DNA of 64,000 bases from an uncultured Spartobacteria bacterium (lineage in GTDB: Bacteria; Verrucomicrobiota; Verrucomicrobiia; Chthoniobacterales; Chthoniobacteraceae), in NCBI GenBank assembly GCA_903933715.1, contig CAIZLD010000067.1:1-64000 (forward strand), given 5' to 3'. Position 1 is the stretch's first letter; each line of letters begins with the position of its first letter. This document shows, piece by piece, positions 8,501 to 17,400 of this stretch. The position numbers were made by a program, and so were the translations under genes. Below the pieces are notes generated by a model, which saw nothing but the letters and a program-made list of their open reading frames with translations, was not told the DNA's origin and searched no databases.

Positions 8501-9524
8501 GGCACCGCTTTACCGATGGCTGCGCCGCCTGGTTTTTGGAAGATCGTCTGCCGATCATTGCCCATCCCATCGCTAGCAATGTTGCGCAAACCACCCCGCG
8601 ATGAAGGCTGGTCCATAGCTGCGGGCTGAACCGGTGTTCGCGGTCGCAGAAATCCCCGTGGGTGCTGTGCTTTCCTTCAACCGGACTCCAAAGGTTATTC
8701 GGCCGATTGGGATCTTCGGGGCCGTCGTATTGCTGCGAGTCGTAACCGGTCCACGCGAGGTAGTGGTCGAGCAAGCCCGGGAATAATTTGTTGCCGAGAA
8801 TCGCCGCAAGGGTGGGCATGCCAACCCAGATTTCGCGGCGGCGGTGATGGGATGCCCAAATCACCGCGCGGGCGGCAACATCAGGAGAATAAATGGGCGG
8901 AACCGGTTGTGCCTTGCGCGCGAGTCGGCTTTTGACCCAGCCAAACTGAGGGGTGTCGAGAGCGGGCATTTGGATCATCGTCAGGCGTATGTCGCTGCCG
9001 TCGTGGATCAGTTCGCAGCGAAGCGAATCGCAAAAGCCCTGGATCGCGTGCTTGGCGGCGCAGTAGGCGCTTTGAAGGGGGATGCCCCGGTAGGCAAGGG
9101 CGCTGCCTACTTGAATGAGATGCCCGCGATTGCGCTGGCGCATCCGTCGCAGGGCCGAGAGTGTGCCGTAAACGTAACCCAGGTAAGTCACTTCGGTGAC
9201 CCGCTTGTATTCGTCGGGCGTCATCTCAGCGACGGGAGAGAAAACCGATGCCATCGCATTGTTCACCCAAACATCGATTGGCCCAAACGCTTCCTCGACC
9301 GTTGCCGCCGCAGCTTCAATCTGTTCGGGGTTGGCGACATCGGCCGGGCAAACAATGGCTTGCCCGCCATGTGCCTCCACCTCGATTTTCACCTCTTCCA
9401 AGGCGCTCTGGCTGCGGGCGATCAAACCGATCCGGGCGCCTTCTCTCGCAAAAGCATGGGCGGTGGCGCGTCCCACACCCGCCGAGGCTCCTGTAATTAC
9501 AACGACACGGGAATTTTGGGCCAT
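8487..9524 (-). CDS. SDR-family oxidoreductase with C-terminal membrane segment
   Basis: Classical short-chain dehydrogenase, 345 residues. The cofactor loop TGASAGVG is at about 11-18, NNA follows near residue 88, and the catalytic Tyr-Lys pair is in the form YCAAK near 160. The C-terminal 80 residues extend beyond the usual 250-residue core and include one hydrophobic stretch (near WTSLHRGVVCATLLAMGWAM) that could anchor the protein. Similar SDRs with C-terminal anchors are common in soil bacteria but uncharacterised. Substrate unknown. It is probably co-transcribed with the downstream small membrane protein. Confidence 0.85.
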   Translation of the reverse strand: MAQNSRVVVITGASAGVGRATAHAFAREGARIGLIARSQSALEEVKIEVEAHGGQAIVCPADVANPEQIEAAAATVEEAFGPIDVWVNNAMASVFSPVAEMTPDEYKRVTEVTYLGYVYGTLSALRRMRQRNRGHLIQVGSALAYRGIPLQSAYCAAKHAIQGFCDSLRCELIHDGSDIRLTMIQMPALDTPQFGWVKSRLARKAQPVPPIYSPDVAARAVIWASHHRRREIWVGMPTLAAILGNKLFPGLLDHYLAWTGYDSQQYDGPEDPNRPNNLWSPVEGKHSTHGDFCDREHRFSPQLWTSLHRGVVCATLLAMGWAMIGRRSSKNQAAQPSVKRCRDDE

Positions 9525-9668
9525 ACTTTTGGATCGTGCCGCATCGGTTGGCAGCGTCTCCCCTGGAAATATCGGGGATCCCCTGCGAGTTGAGAAAGAG
9601 GCGAAAGCGCCAGTTCCACAACCAATGTTTTCTCGACGCGCGAAAGGAAGGAAACAATAGGAGGATTC

Positions 9669-10196
9669 ATGGCGAATACATTATTTTTACGGCATCTAAT
9701 CACGGCGGGAACGGTTTGTTTGGCTCTCGGACCGGTCAAAGCAGAGGAGAAGGCGATGCATCTCTCGAAAGCGGACAAGGCTTTCGTGATGGAGGCTTAC
9801 GCAGGAGGTCTTGCCGAGATCAGATTCGGTCGATTGGCCAAAACAAAGGCTACAGAACCGGAAGCAAAAACGCTGGCGGAACGGTTGATCGAGGATCACC
9901 GGAAGGCGAATGAGGAATTGAAAAAAATGGCAGAAGCAAAAGGAATCGCCACGCCGACGGAACCCGGCGCTGAGGCCCAGGCGGTTTATAAAATGCTGGA
10001 GAAAAAAGAGGGCAGCCAGTTTGACAAAAATTTTGCTGAAAATGCCGTAAAGGATCACAAAAAAGACATCAGCGCTTTTGAGAAAATCGCGAAGGAAACA
10101 AAGGATGAAGATTTGAAGGCGTTTGTGGAAAAAACGGTCCCGGTTTTGAAAGAGCATCTGGCTTTGGCAAAATCAGCCGAAAATAAAAGCGAATAG
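9669..10196 (+). CDS. Secreted DUF4142 protein
   Basis: 175 residues with a signal peptide ending near VKAEE (about residue 25), then a ferritin-like helical bundle typical of DUF4142: ADKAFVMEAYAGGLAEIRFGRLA, LAERLIEDHRKANEELKKMAEAKG, FAENAVKDHKKDISAFEKIAKE. The family is periplasmic and linked by annotation to stress. No enzymatic role is established. A clear TAGGAGG ribosome-binding site lies 5 bases before the ATG. It is followed by a 57-residue hydrophilic protein gene and a strong terminator, so the two probably form a small operon. A longer paralogue lies at 20.7-21.4 kb. Confidence 0.88.
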   Translation: MANTLFLRHLITAGTVCLALGPVKAEEKAMHLSKADKAFVMEAYAGGLAEIRFGRLAKTKATEPEAKTLAERLIEDHRKANEELKKMAEAKGIATPTEPGAEAQAVYKMLEKKEGSQFDKNFAENAVKDHKKDISAFEKIAKETKDEDLKAFVEKTVPVLKEHLALAKSAENKSE

Positions 10197-10201
10197 ACAC
10201 T

Positions 10202-10375
10202 ATGGACTCCTCACAAAAAGATAAAAAAAAGCCGGAACCTCACACCGAGAAATCAACCATGACGGAACCGCAGGAGGAATTTATTGAGCAGAAGAGCCGG
10301 CCATCCAGACCGGCGAATCCGCAGGAATCCGGCCCCGGGCGCAAGACCAAGGAGAATCAAAAACCCAAAGAATAA
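10202..10375 (+). CDS. 57-residue hydrophilic, probably disordered protein
   Basis: A 57-residue frame begins 5 bases after the DUF4142 stop and ends 18 bases before a strong terminator. It is rich in Lys, Glu, Pro, Ser and Gln (starts MDSSQKDKKKPEPHTEKS, ends KTKENQKPKE), has no hydrophobic segment or cysteine, and is probably intrinsically disordered. Position and tight spacing support it as a real gene co-transcribed with the DUF4142 gene. The Shine-Dalgarno sequence is weak. A second in-frame ATG lies 19 codons in. Family not recognised. It could be a small general-stress protein, but that is only a guess from composition and neighbour. Confidence 0.55.
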   Translation: MDSSQKDKKKPEPHTEKSTMTEPQEEFIEQKSRPSRPANPQESGPGRKTKENQKPKE

Positions 10376-10393
10376 CAATCAACCCTTCCAAAG

Positions 10394-10430
10394 AAGCGTG
10401 CTGGATTCGTGCAGCACGCTTTTTGTTTTT
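10394..10430 (+). terminator. Rho-independent terminator after the DUF4142 pair
   Basis: A perfect 10-bp stem, AAGCGTGCTG (10394-10403) and CAGCACGCTT (10412-10421), with an 8-base loop, runs directly into TTTTGTTTTT. This is a textbook intrinsic terminator for the rightward DUF4142 and 57-residue protein genes. Confidence 0.9.
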
Positions 10431-10467
10431 CGGAATAAGAGAATCAGCAGATTGCGCCTCGGGTCAT

Positions 10468-10614
10468 CTACATCGCCCCTTTTCCGCGCACGAAATGGAG
10501 CACGGCGACGATCAATGCGATAACAAGAAGCACATGGATAAGCCCGCTGGCAATATGAAAAGCAATTCCAGCAATCCAAAGAAGGAAAAGAATGATTGCG
10601 ATGGTTAATAGCAT
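10468..10614 (-). CDS. 48-residue membrane peptide, lmo0937 type
   Basis: Starting at the ATG whose complement ends at 10614, the product is 48 residues: two hydrophobic helices, with LLWIAGIAFHIASGLIHVLL at the turn, ending HFVRGKGAM. This is the characteristic pattern of the lmo0937 family of tiny two-helix membrane proteins, which are widespread and of unknown function. The frame stays open upstream, but the added residues are charged and unlike the family. It lies just downstream (leftward) of the DUF6328 gene with a 47-base gap. Confidence 0.75.
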   Translation of the reverse strand: MLLTIAIILFLLWIAGIAFHIASGLIHVLLVIALIVAVLHFVRGKGAM

Positions 10615-10661
10615 ACTATTTATCCGTGTTTCCCAAGGTTTCAGGATGCCGCCGGGAGGTG

Positions 10662-11558
10662 TTATTTTCTCAAACGCAAATAGAAGGTGTATCCGAACCA
10701 AAACCCGAGAAAAAACACGAGAAGGGCCAGCGAACTTCCAAAAGCGGCCCACGGGTTTCGGCTGACTTCCGCGGCGACAACATAGAAATCCGCGGAAGTC
10801 GCGATTGCCAGCGGCACCATCGCCGCCAGGACAAAGCGATTCGCAACCTGATAAAAACGCTCGGTGTCTTCTCCTCCTTCTACGATCCGGTGAAACGCCG
10901 CGGGGCTCATGAGCAAAATGATGCTCAACGCCACAAGAAAAAGGCTGATCAGGTGCGTCATCTTCGAAAACTCAGGCAACGCCTGGAATAAATCGGTAAA
11001 AAATATGATGAATTGAAAACCCAGGAGCGCTTGGACTCCCGGAAGAACCATTCGTGCTTCCGTCAAGACGTGCTCAATTTTTAACCATAGCGGCGTTGGC
11101 TCATTCTGATCCATCGGTTCCATAAATTTCTCAGGTCTTCTAAGGGAAATGGATTCGATTCCGAACCACGAAAAAAGCGCCAAAAGAAAGCTAACGATGC
11201 CGGTCGCAAGTGCAAAACGCGGGCTGATAACCGTAAAGGAAGCCAAGAAGAGCGAGATTCCAAGCGAAGCGGCGAATGGGAATAGGGCGGCTTCCGTGAC
11301 ATGGGTCGTAAACCGGTGCATCCCCTTGGTGTCCTCTCCTCGACAGACAATGGTGTGAAAGCAGGCCGGTGCAATGAGGAGGGCTAAAACCAGCAGCATC
11401 ATAAGCAACGACGAAAGGGCCAGGTATTGGAGCATCATCGGCAACTGGTAGAATCCTTTCTCGAACACAGCCCGCCATTGGAAACCAATGATCACCTGAG
11501 AGCCGAGAATCAGAATTCGGCCTTCATTAAGCGCATCCTGGAGCTTTGTTTGTGCCAT
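10662..11558 (-). CDS. Tandemly duplicated DUF6328 membrane protein
   Basis: 298 residues from the ATG at 11558 (MAQTKLQDALNEGRILILGSQ). The frame is open to 11696, but that would overlap the lexA promoter and lexA start and adds an Arg-rich tail unlike the family. The protein contains two copies of the same four-helix unit: LNEGRILILGSQVIIGFQW...PACFHTIV..GEDT and LTEARMVLPGVQALLGFQF...PAAFHRIV..GEDT, each followed by two more helices. DUF6328 proteins normally carry one unit of about 150 residues. A conserved His-Arg/Thr-Ile plus GEDT follows helix three in both halves. Function unknown. Divergent from lexA, with 118 bases between starts. Confidence 0.8.
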   Translation of the reverse strand: MAQTKLQDALNEGRILILGSQVIIGFQWRAVFEKGFYQLPMMLQYLALSSLLMMLLVLALLIAPACFHTIVCRGEDTKGMHRFTTHVTEAALFPFAASLGISLFLASFTVISPRFALATGIVSFLLALFSWFGIESISLRRPEKFMEPMDQNEPTPLWLKIEHVLTEARMVLPGVQALLGFQFIIFFTDLFQALPEFSKMTHLISLFLVALSIILLMSPAAFHRIVEGGEDTERFYQVANRFVLAAMVPLAIATSADFYVVAAEVSRNPWAAFGSSLALLVFFLGFWFGYTFYLRLRK

Positions 11559-11639
11559 CCGCTTGCGTATCGGGAACGCGGCTGCCGCTGGCTTTGTAGA
11601 ATTGAGAGGGGCCGTGGTCACACGTTGACGCAATCTTGC

Positions 11640-11675
11640 TTGAAAACCGGAATACATCGCATATATTAACGATGT
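11640..11675 (+). promoter_or_regulatory. lexA promoter with overlapping dyad operator
   Basis: TTGAAA (11640-11645), a 16-base spacer and TATATT (11662-11667) make a good sigma70 promoter. The -10 box lies inside an inverted repeat, ACATCG (11654-11659) and CGATGT (11670-11675), which ends one base before the lexA ATG at 11677. Transcription would begin at or next to the ATG, so the message is probably leaderless. The dyad placement is what an autorepressing LexA needs. That this dyad is the LexA site is inference. The motif differs from the E. coli and Bacillus SOS boxes. Confidence 0.6.
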
Positions 11676-11676
11676 T

Positions 11677-12345
11677 ATGCCGCGACCTCTCACCACTCAA
11701 CTTTCCGCGCCTCAGCAAAAAATCGCCAAAGCAATTGCCGCCATTGAGCGTGAGGGGTTTCCCGCGACGATCAGCGGATTGATAGGCAAATTGGGCATGG
11801 CGGGGAGTTCCAGCCTGGTGCCGACGCTCCGGATTATGGAGCGCAATGGGTTTATTGCCATCCGGGGTGGAGGAGGCACGGGGCGGGATCAGTTGGTCAA
11901 ATTGACCCCCAAAGGGCGCTATGCTGTGGCGGAAGGCGGGTTGCCCGTCCTCGGCTCGATCCCGGCAGGATTGCTCGAAGAAGCCATCGCGGAATCCGAA
12001 ACCATTTTGGAAGATCATGAATTGCTGCCTTACCGGGCGGGCGACTTCTTGCTCCGGGTGAAGGGAGACTCGATGATCGGGGACGGCATTTTTTCCGGCG
12101 ATCATGTTTTGCTTCGCCCCAACGTGGAGGCCGTGCAAGGGGAGATCGCGGCGGTGATGGTGGGGGCTGAGAGCGGGGAATGCGAGGCGACGCTCAAGCG
12201 TTTCTATCTGGAAGGCCGGGGCGGGCGAACGGTCCGGCTTAAGGCGAGCAATCCAGCGTATGCCGACATACTGGTGCCCGCGGGCGAAGTCAAAATTGCA
12301 GGGGTGTTCAGGGGGTTGATCCGTTATGCAGACCATCGCGCATGA
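11677..12345 (+). CDS. lexA: LexA repressor heading a mutagenesis cassette
   Basis: SOS repressor with autoprotease activity, 222 residues. The N-terminal winged helix covers about 1-75 (APQQKIAKAI, SSLVPTLRIMERNGFI). The cleavage bond is Ala97-Gly98 in GSIPAG. Catalytic Ser132 lies in VKGDSMIGDG and Lys174 in ATLKRFY. All residues for RecA-stimulated self-cleavage are therefore present. It overlaps imuA by 20 bases and leads the operon lexA-imuA-imuB-dnaE2. In other phyla such cassette LexAs control the cassette itself. Whether it is the only LexA in the genome cannot be seen here. Confidence 0.93.
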   Translation: MPRPLTTQLSAPQQKIAKAIAAIEREGFPATISGLIGKLGMAGSSSLVPTLRIMERNGFIAIRGGGGTGRDQLVKLTPKGRYAVAEGGLPVLGSIPAGLLEEAIAESETILEDHELLPYRAGDFLLRVKGDSMIGDGIFSGDHVLLRPNVEAVQGEIAAVMVGAESGECEATLKRFYLEGRGGRTVRLKASNPAYADILVPAGEVKIAGVFRGLIRYADHRA

Positions 12346-12970
12346 GAACGGAACCAGGGAGGGTAAAATCACTGAATTACGGGCGTTGCTGGGGGAAAAA
12401 TTCCCCCAGCCGATCGTTCGCCGTGGGGGGAGCTCTGTAGCTGCCGGTTCCGGGTTTCCGGAATTGCGGGGCGGCGTGGTCACGGAAGTTACGGGGTCCA
12501 TCGGCTCCGGCGCGCTTTTTTTGGATGCGCTGATTGCATCTGCTCAATCCGGGGGGCTGCTGGTTGCTTTGGTGGACGGCTCGAGCAGCTTCGATGTCGT
12601 TCCGATGCGGGGGCAACCCGGACGGCTGCTCTGGGTTTTATGTAAAGAGGCATCTGCCGCGATCAAGGCGGCCGATCTCCTGCTGCGCGACGGCAATCTG
12701 CCGCTGGTTGTGCTCGATTTGCAGATGAACCGGGATTTGAGCCGCATCCCGGCAACGACTTGGTATCGGTTCCAGCGCATGATGGAGCTGTCGGCGGCGA
12801 CATTTGTGGTGCTTACGCCACATCCCCTGGTGAGCAGCGCGGCGGAACGCTTTGAACTGCGTGGCGGCTGGACTTTGCGCGAAATCCAGCAGCGGCGGAC
12901 GGAACTGAAACCCACGGCCACGCGTATCCACCGGCGTGCTCTCGCTGTTCTGGAGCGGCAAACGGCATAA
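12326..12970 (+). CDS. imuA: ImuA-like mutagenesis protein
   Basis: 214 residues, recognised mainly by position between lexA and imuB and by a weak RecA/SulA-like core: VVTEVTGSIGSGALFLDALIA, SGGLLVALVDGSSSFDV, LPLVVLDLQ and WYRFQRMMELSAATFVVLTPHPL. The Walker A-like loop reads GSIGSGAL with no lysine, so ATP binding is doubtful. ImuA proteins of this cassette act with ImuB and DnaE2 in damage-induced translesion synthesis and mutagenesis. The start codon lies inside the end of lexA, indicating translational coupling. The imuB Shine-Dalgarno follows the stop immediately. Confidence 0.82.
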   Translation: MQTIAHENGTREGKITELRALLGEKFPQPIVRRGGSSVAAGSGFPELRGGVVTEVTGSIGSGALFLDALIASAQSGGLLVALVDGSSSFDVVPMRGQPGRLLWVLCKEASAAIKAADLLLRDGNLPLVVLDLQMNRDLSRIPATTWYRFQRMMELSAATFVVLTPHPLVSSAAERFELRGGWTLREIQQRRTELKPTATRIHRRALAVLERQTA

Positions 12971-12982
12971 GGAGGAGTGAAG

Positions 12983-14461
12983 GTGTTTTGCGCGTTATTA
13001 ACCCCGAACTATCGCCTGGCTGCGGCGTTTCGCTATCGCGAGGAGTTCTGGAGTCGTCCCGTTGCGATGGTCGATTCCGACGGTTCTGAAACGGTGGTGG
13101 TGGAGTTAACTTCTGCTGCCGCAAAATCCGGAGTGGAGGTGGGGATGACCCCTCCGCAAGCAATGGCACGCTGCCCGGAACTCCAGATCCTAAGCCGCAC
13201 CCCTGCCGCCGAGAGAACTTTGAGCGAAACGCTTCTGGGGATCGCTTGCGGAGCGTCGGCTTATGTCGAAGCCACGGCTCCCAATCTCTGCACGCTCGAT
13301 TTGAAAAGCTGCCGGTTGCAAGGCGTGAGCTTGGAAATGTGGGGCAAAGCTTTGCTGGAAAAAGCAAAAGCGACGGGGCTTGGCATCCGGTTGGGGATTG
13401 CGCCCAATCCCGATCTCGCCCTGGTTGCCGCCGAGTGCGCCAACGCCGCGCATCCCGTGCGAGTGGTGACCAACTCGCCCAAATTTCTGGGCGGCCTTTC
13501 CCTGCGCGTGCTTGCTCCGCCCGCACCGGTTGCCGCCATTTTGCAAAGTTGGGGGATCACCACGCTGGGGGAACTGACCCGGCTGAAGCGGGATGACGTG
13601 GCGGCCCGCTTGGGGCCGGATGGGGTTCACCTTTGGGATCAAGCGAACGGGCGTTCCACCCGGCTGCTGCGGTTGGTGCGTTCGCCGGAGAGTTATGAGG
13701 AAGCATTCGATTTCGAGCGGGAACTGGATACCGCACAACCGTTGCTGTTCCTGTTGCGACGCTTTGTGGATCAACTTGCTGCCCGATTAAATGCCGCCGG
13801 GTTGGTTGCCGGAGAAATGAGGCTGTCGATGCCTCTGAGCGATGGAACCCGCTATGAACGGCTGTTTCAAATTCCGTCGCCCACGGCCAAAGCCGATCTG
13901 CTCTTTCGCATTCTCGACACGCATTTTGAAAACCTGCGGCTCGATCACGCTCCCGTTGGAGTCCGGCTCAACATGGAACCGGCCAAGGCCGAGCATCAGC
14001 AATTCCAGCTTTATGAAAATGCGCTGCGTGATCCCAACCGGTTTGCCGAAACCCTGGCCCGCATCAGCGCTGTCGTGGGAAATGGCAACGTCGGCGTTCC
14101 CGGGTTGAAAGGGACGCACAAGCCGGATCAATTCACGCTCACAATGCCCGACTTCAATGCACCCGTGCGTTCATTCGCCTCGGGCAAACCGGCCGTCGGC
14201 TTGCCGTTGCGCCGGTTCCGTCCACCGCTTCCGGCGCAGGTGCATGCGGTTGCAGCAGAGCTGCCGCGCCCGCGTTACATCGTTTCCGAACAGGCCCATG
14301 GAGCCGTGGTGGATGCGCTGGGCCCGTATCGCATCTCGGGAGACTGGTGGGAGGCTGCGTGGAGCGCCGAGGAATGGGATGTGCAGATGGAGGATGGCGG
14401 GCTTTATCGGATTTCGCGTCACGGCGAGGCCTGGACCGTGGAGGGCTGTTATGATCTCTGA
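12983..14461 (+). CDS. imuB: ImuB, Y-family polymerase-like clamp adaptor
   Basis: 492 residues from GTG 12983. An in-frame GTG at 12977 touches the GGAGG at 12971-12975, whereas 12983 is 7 bases from it and gives the usual ImuB opening (MFCALLTPNYRLAAAF). The Y-family fold is clear (GMTPPQAMARCPEL, LGIAPNPDLALVAA, LTRLKRDDVAARLGPDG). However, the acidic residues expected after the first strand and in the SxDE motif are missing (here FCALLTP and YVEATAP). ImuB proteins are catalytically dead adaptors joining DnaE2 to the sliding clamp. The C-terminal ISGDWWEAAWSAEEWDV is the ImuB-C domain. It overlaps dnaE2 by 11 bases. Confidence 0.9.
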   Translation: MFCALLTPNYRLAAAFRYREEFWSRPVAMVDSDGSETVVVELTSAAAKSGVEVGMTPPQAMARCPELQILSRTPAAERTLSETLLGIACGASAYVEATAPNLCTLDLKSCRLQGVSLEMWGKALLEKAKATGLGIRLGIAPNPDLALVAAECANAAHPVRVVTNSPKFLGGLSLRVLAPPAPVAAILQSWGITTLGELTRLKRDDVAARLGPDGVHLWDQANGRSTRLLRLVRSPESYEEAFDFERELDTAQPLLFLLRRFVDQLAARLNAAGLVAGEMRLSMPLSDGTRYERLFQIPSPTAKADLLFRILDTHFENLRLDHAPVGVRLNMEPAKAEHQQFQLYENALRDPNRFAETLARISAVVGNGNVGVPGLKGTHKPDQFTLTMPDFNAPVRSFASGKPAVGLPLRRFRPPLPAQVHAVAAELPRPRYIVSEQAHGAVVDALGPYRISGDWWEAAWSAEEWDVQMEDGGLYRISRHGEAWTVEGCYDL

Positions 14462-17400
14462 GTTTGTCGAGCTTCACGCCCGAAGCGCTTTCAGTTTTCT
14501 GCGCGGAGCCTCGTGCCCGGAGCAGCTCGCCCGGCAAGCCGCCGTGCTTGGGATGCCGGCTCTGGCGTTGTGTGATCGCGACGGCGTGTATGGCGCGCCG
14601 CGTTTATTTGCCACCGCCAAAGAACACGGGCTGCGAGCCATTGTCGGCGCGGAACTTTCAATGCTCGATGGCAGCGTGCTTCCGGTGTTGGTTGAAAACC
14701 GAACCGGATACCAAAACCTTTGCCGTTTGATTACCCAGGCAAAGTTGCGCGGCAGCAAAACCGATGCGCCGGTAATGTGGGAGGATCTCCCGGAATTTGC
14801 GGAAGGGCTTGTTTGCCTGACCGGCGACGAAGAGGGGGCTCTGCGACAGAGCCTCGAACGGGGTGACCTCGACGGGGCGGAAACCGGTGTGCGGCGATTG
14901 CGTGCTATCTTTGGCGCGGGCAACGTCTATGTGGAAATTCAACGCCACCTGGAACGCGGCGAGCAATGGGTCAACAGCTTGCTCGTTCAACTCGCCGCAT
15001 CGGAGCGGCTCCCGCTCCTCGCCAGCAACGGCGTCCTTTACGCCGAACGTGGGCAGCGCGCGACCCTGGATGTGCTCACCTGCATCCGCAACCATACCCA
15101 TCTGGATGTCGCCGGTGAGCTTTTGAGCCGGAACAGCGAGAGGGGATTGAAGCCGGCGCGCCACATGCGGAGGCTCTTTGCCGATCTCCCCGAGGCGCTC
15201 TCCAACACCGTTTATCTGGGCGATCGGCTGCAATTTTCCATGGAAAACCTCGGCTACGAATTCCCGCGCTACCCGGTGCCGCAAGGGGAAACAATGGATA
15301 GCTTTCTCCGCAAAGTCACCCTTGCCGGGGCACGAGCCCGCTACACGCACCTGGGTGCTCCGGCTCTGGCTCAGCTCAATCGGGAGCTGGCGCTTATTGA
15401 GAAGCTTGGTTTCGCCGGTTATTTTCTCATCGTCTGGGACATCGCGAATTTTTGCACCGAACACGATATCTTAATGCAAGGGCGGGGGAGCGCCGCCAAT
15501 AGCGCGGTTTGTTATTCGCTTGGCATTACCTCTTGCGACCCGATATCCAACCATCTCCTTTTTGAGCGGTTCCTGAGCGAGGGCCGCAAAGGCTGGCCCG
15601 ATATTGATCTCGACCTCCCCAGCGGCTCGCGGCGGGAAAGCGTGATCCAGGAACTCTATAGGCGCTATGGCCGCCACGGGGCCGCGATGACGGCCAACAT
15701 CATCACTTTTCGGGGGAAAAGCGCGCTGCGGGAAATCGGCAAAGCGCTCAACTTCCCGCCCGATGTTTTGAACCGGTTTTCGAGCCTTTATGCCAGCGGC
15801 GATTTTCCGCATACGCTTGATCTTCAGACGCATCTCCAGTCGGCGGGCATGCCTCTGGAACATCCCCGAGCGGCCGCATTTCTTTCCCTTTATCCGCAAC
15901 TTTATGGGCTGCCGCGCCATCTTGGCCAGCACTCCGGGGGGATGATCATCTGCCAGGGGATGCTCGATTCCATGGTGCCGCTGGAGCGTGCTTCCATGCC
16001 GGGCCGCGTCGTGGCGCAATGGGATAAAGATGATTGCGAAGACCTCGGCATCATCAAAGTCGATCTGCTGGGCCTCGGGATGATGTCTGTATTGCAGGAA
16101 AGCCTGGAACTCTGCCGCAGCCAGGGACGCCCCGTGGAAATGGCGGCGATTTCCCGCGACGACCCCGCCGTGTTCGAGTTGATGCAGCGCGCGGAAACGA
16201 TAGGCGTTTTCCAAATCGAGAGCCGGGCGCAAATGGCCACGCTCCCGCGCATGCGCCCGAAGACGTTCTATGATGTTGTCATTGAAGTCGCCATTATCCG
16301 CCCCGGCCCGATTCAGGGCGACCTCGTCCACCCGTATTTGAACCGCCGCGCCGGATGCGAGCCGGTCGATTACATTCACCCGCTGCTGGAGCCGGTGCTC
16401 AAGCGGACCTTGGGCGTGCCGCTGTTCCAAGAGCAAATCCTCAAGGTGGCCATGGTGATCGCTGATTTCCGCGGCGATGAAGCCGAAGAACTTCGGCGTG
16501 CGCTCGGTTTCCATCGTTCCGATGAGCGGATGCGCAAAGTGATTCTGAAACTTCGCGCCGCCATGGAGCGCAAAGGCATCGGCCCAGAGGCCATCGAAAA
16601 AGTGATCAAAGGGGTGGCTTCTTTCGCGCTCTACGGGTTTCCCGAAAGCCACGCTATCTCCTTTGCCAACCTCGTCTGGACAAGCGCCTGGCTGAAGGTG
16701 CATCGAACCGCCGAGTTTTTCACCGGTTTGCTCAATAACCAGCCGATGGGATTTTACTCCCCCGCCACGCTTCTGCGCGACGGCAAGCGGCACGGGCTGC
16801 GTTTCAAACCGGTCTCGGTGCTGCATTCGCAATGGAAATGCACGATCGAAGAGGAAGGCTGCATCCGGCTCGGTTTCTGCCTGGTGCGCGGCTTAAGCAC
16901 GGGGCGCGGAAAGCGGATTGCCGCGCAACGTGCGGAGCAGCCTTTCGTTTCGCTGCACGATTTCCGAACCCGCACCCAGCTCGCCAAAGATGAATTGCGC
17001 GTTTTGGCCAAGATCGGCGCGCTCAATGGGTTGGCCGAACACCGGCGCGACGCCCTCTGGCAAGTGGAAGAGGCGGTCGATCCCGGCGACCTGTTTTCGT
17101 GGGTCAACCGTAACACCAAAGAACCGGCCTCAATGGATCAGCCGCTTGCGCCAATGAGCCCCGGTGAGCGGACCGAGGCGGATTACCACGGCACCGGGCT
17201 TACGGTCGGACCGCACCCGATGCAACTCGTTCGCGCCGATTTTCCGCATCTTTGGCGGGCTGCGGATCTGCCTGAAGCGCGGAACGGAGATTGGGTCGCC
17301 ATCGCGGGAAACGTGATCTGCCGTCAACGCCCCGGTACGGCCAAGGGATTCGTTTTTGTGAGCGTGGAAGACGAGACGGGGATCGCCAATGCAGTCATCG

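Noticed and set aside
11527-12501. 324-residue minus-strand open frame across lexA
   Set aside because: Would overlap lexA, its promoter and imuA in antisense; no recognisable domain.
14157-14450. N-terminal extension of dnaE2 by 98 residues
   Set aside because: The extension reads imuB DNA in another frame. The family start FVELHARSAFSF follows ATG 14451.
15471-16832. 453-residue minus-strand open frame
   Set aside because: Lies wholly inside dnaE2, whose motifs are intact; His/Arg-rich shadow sequence.
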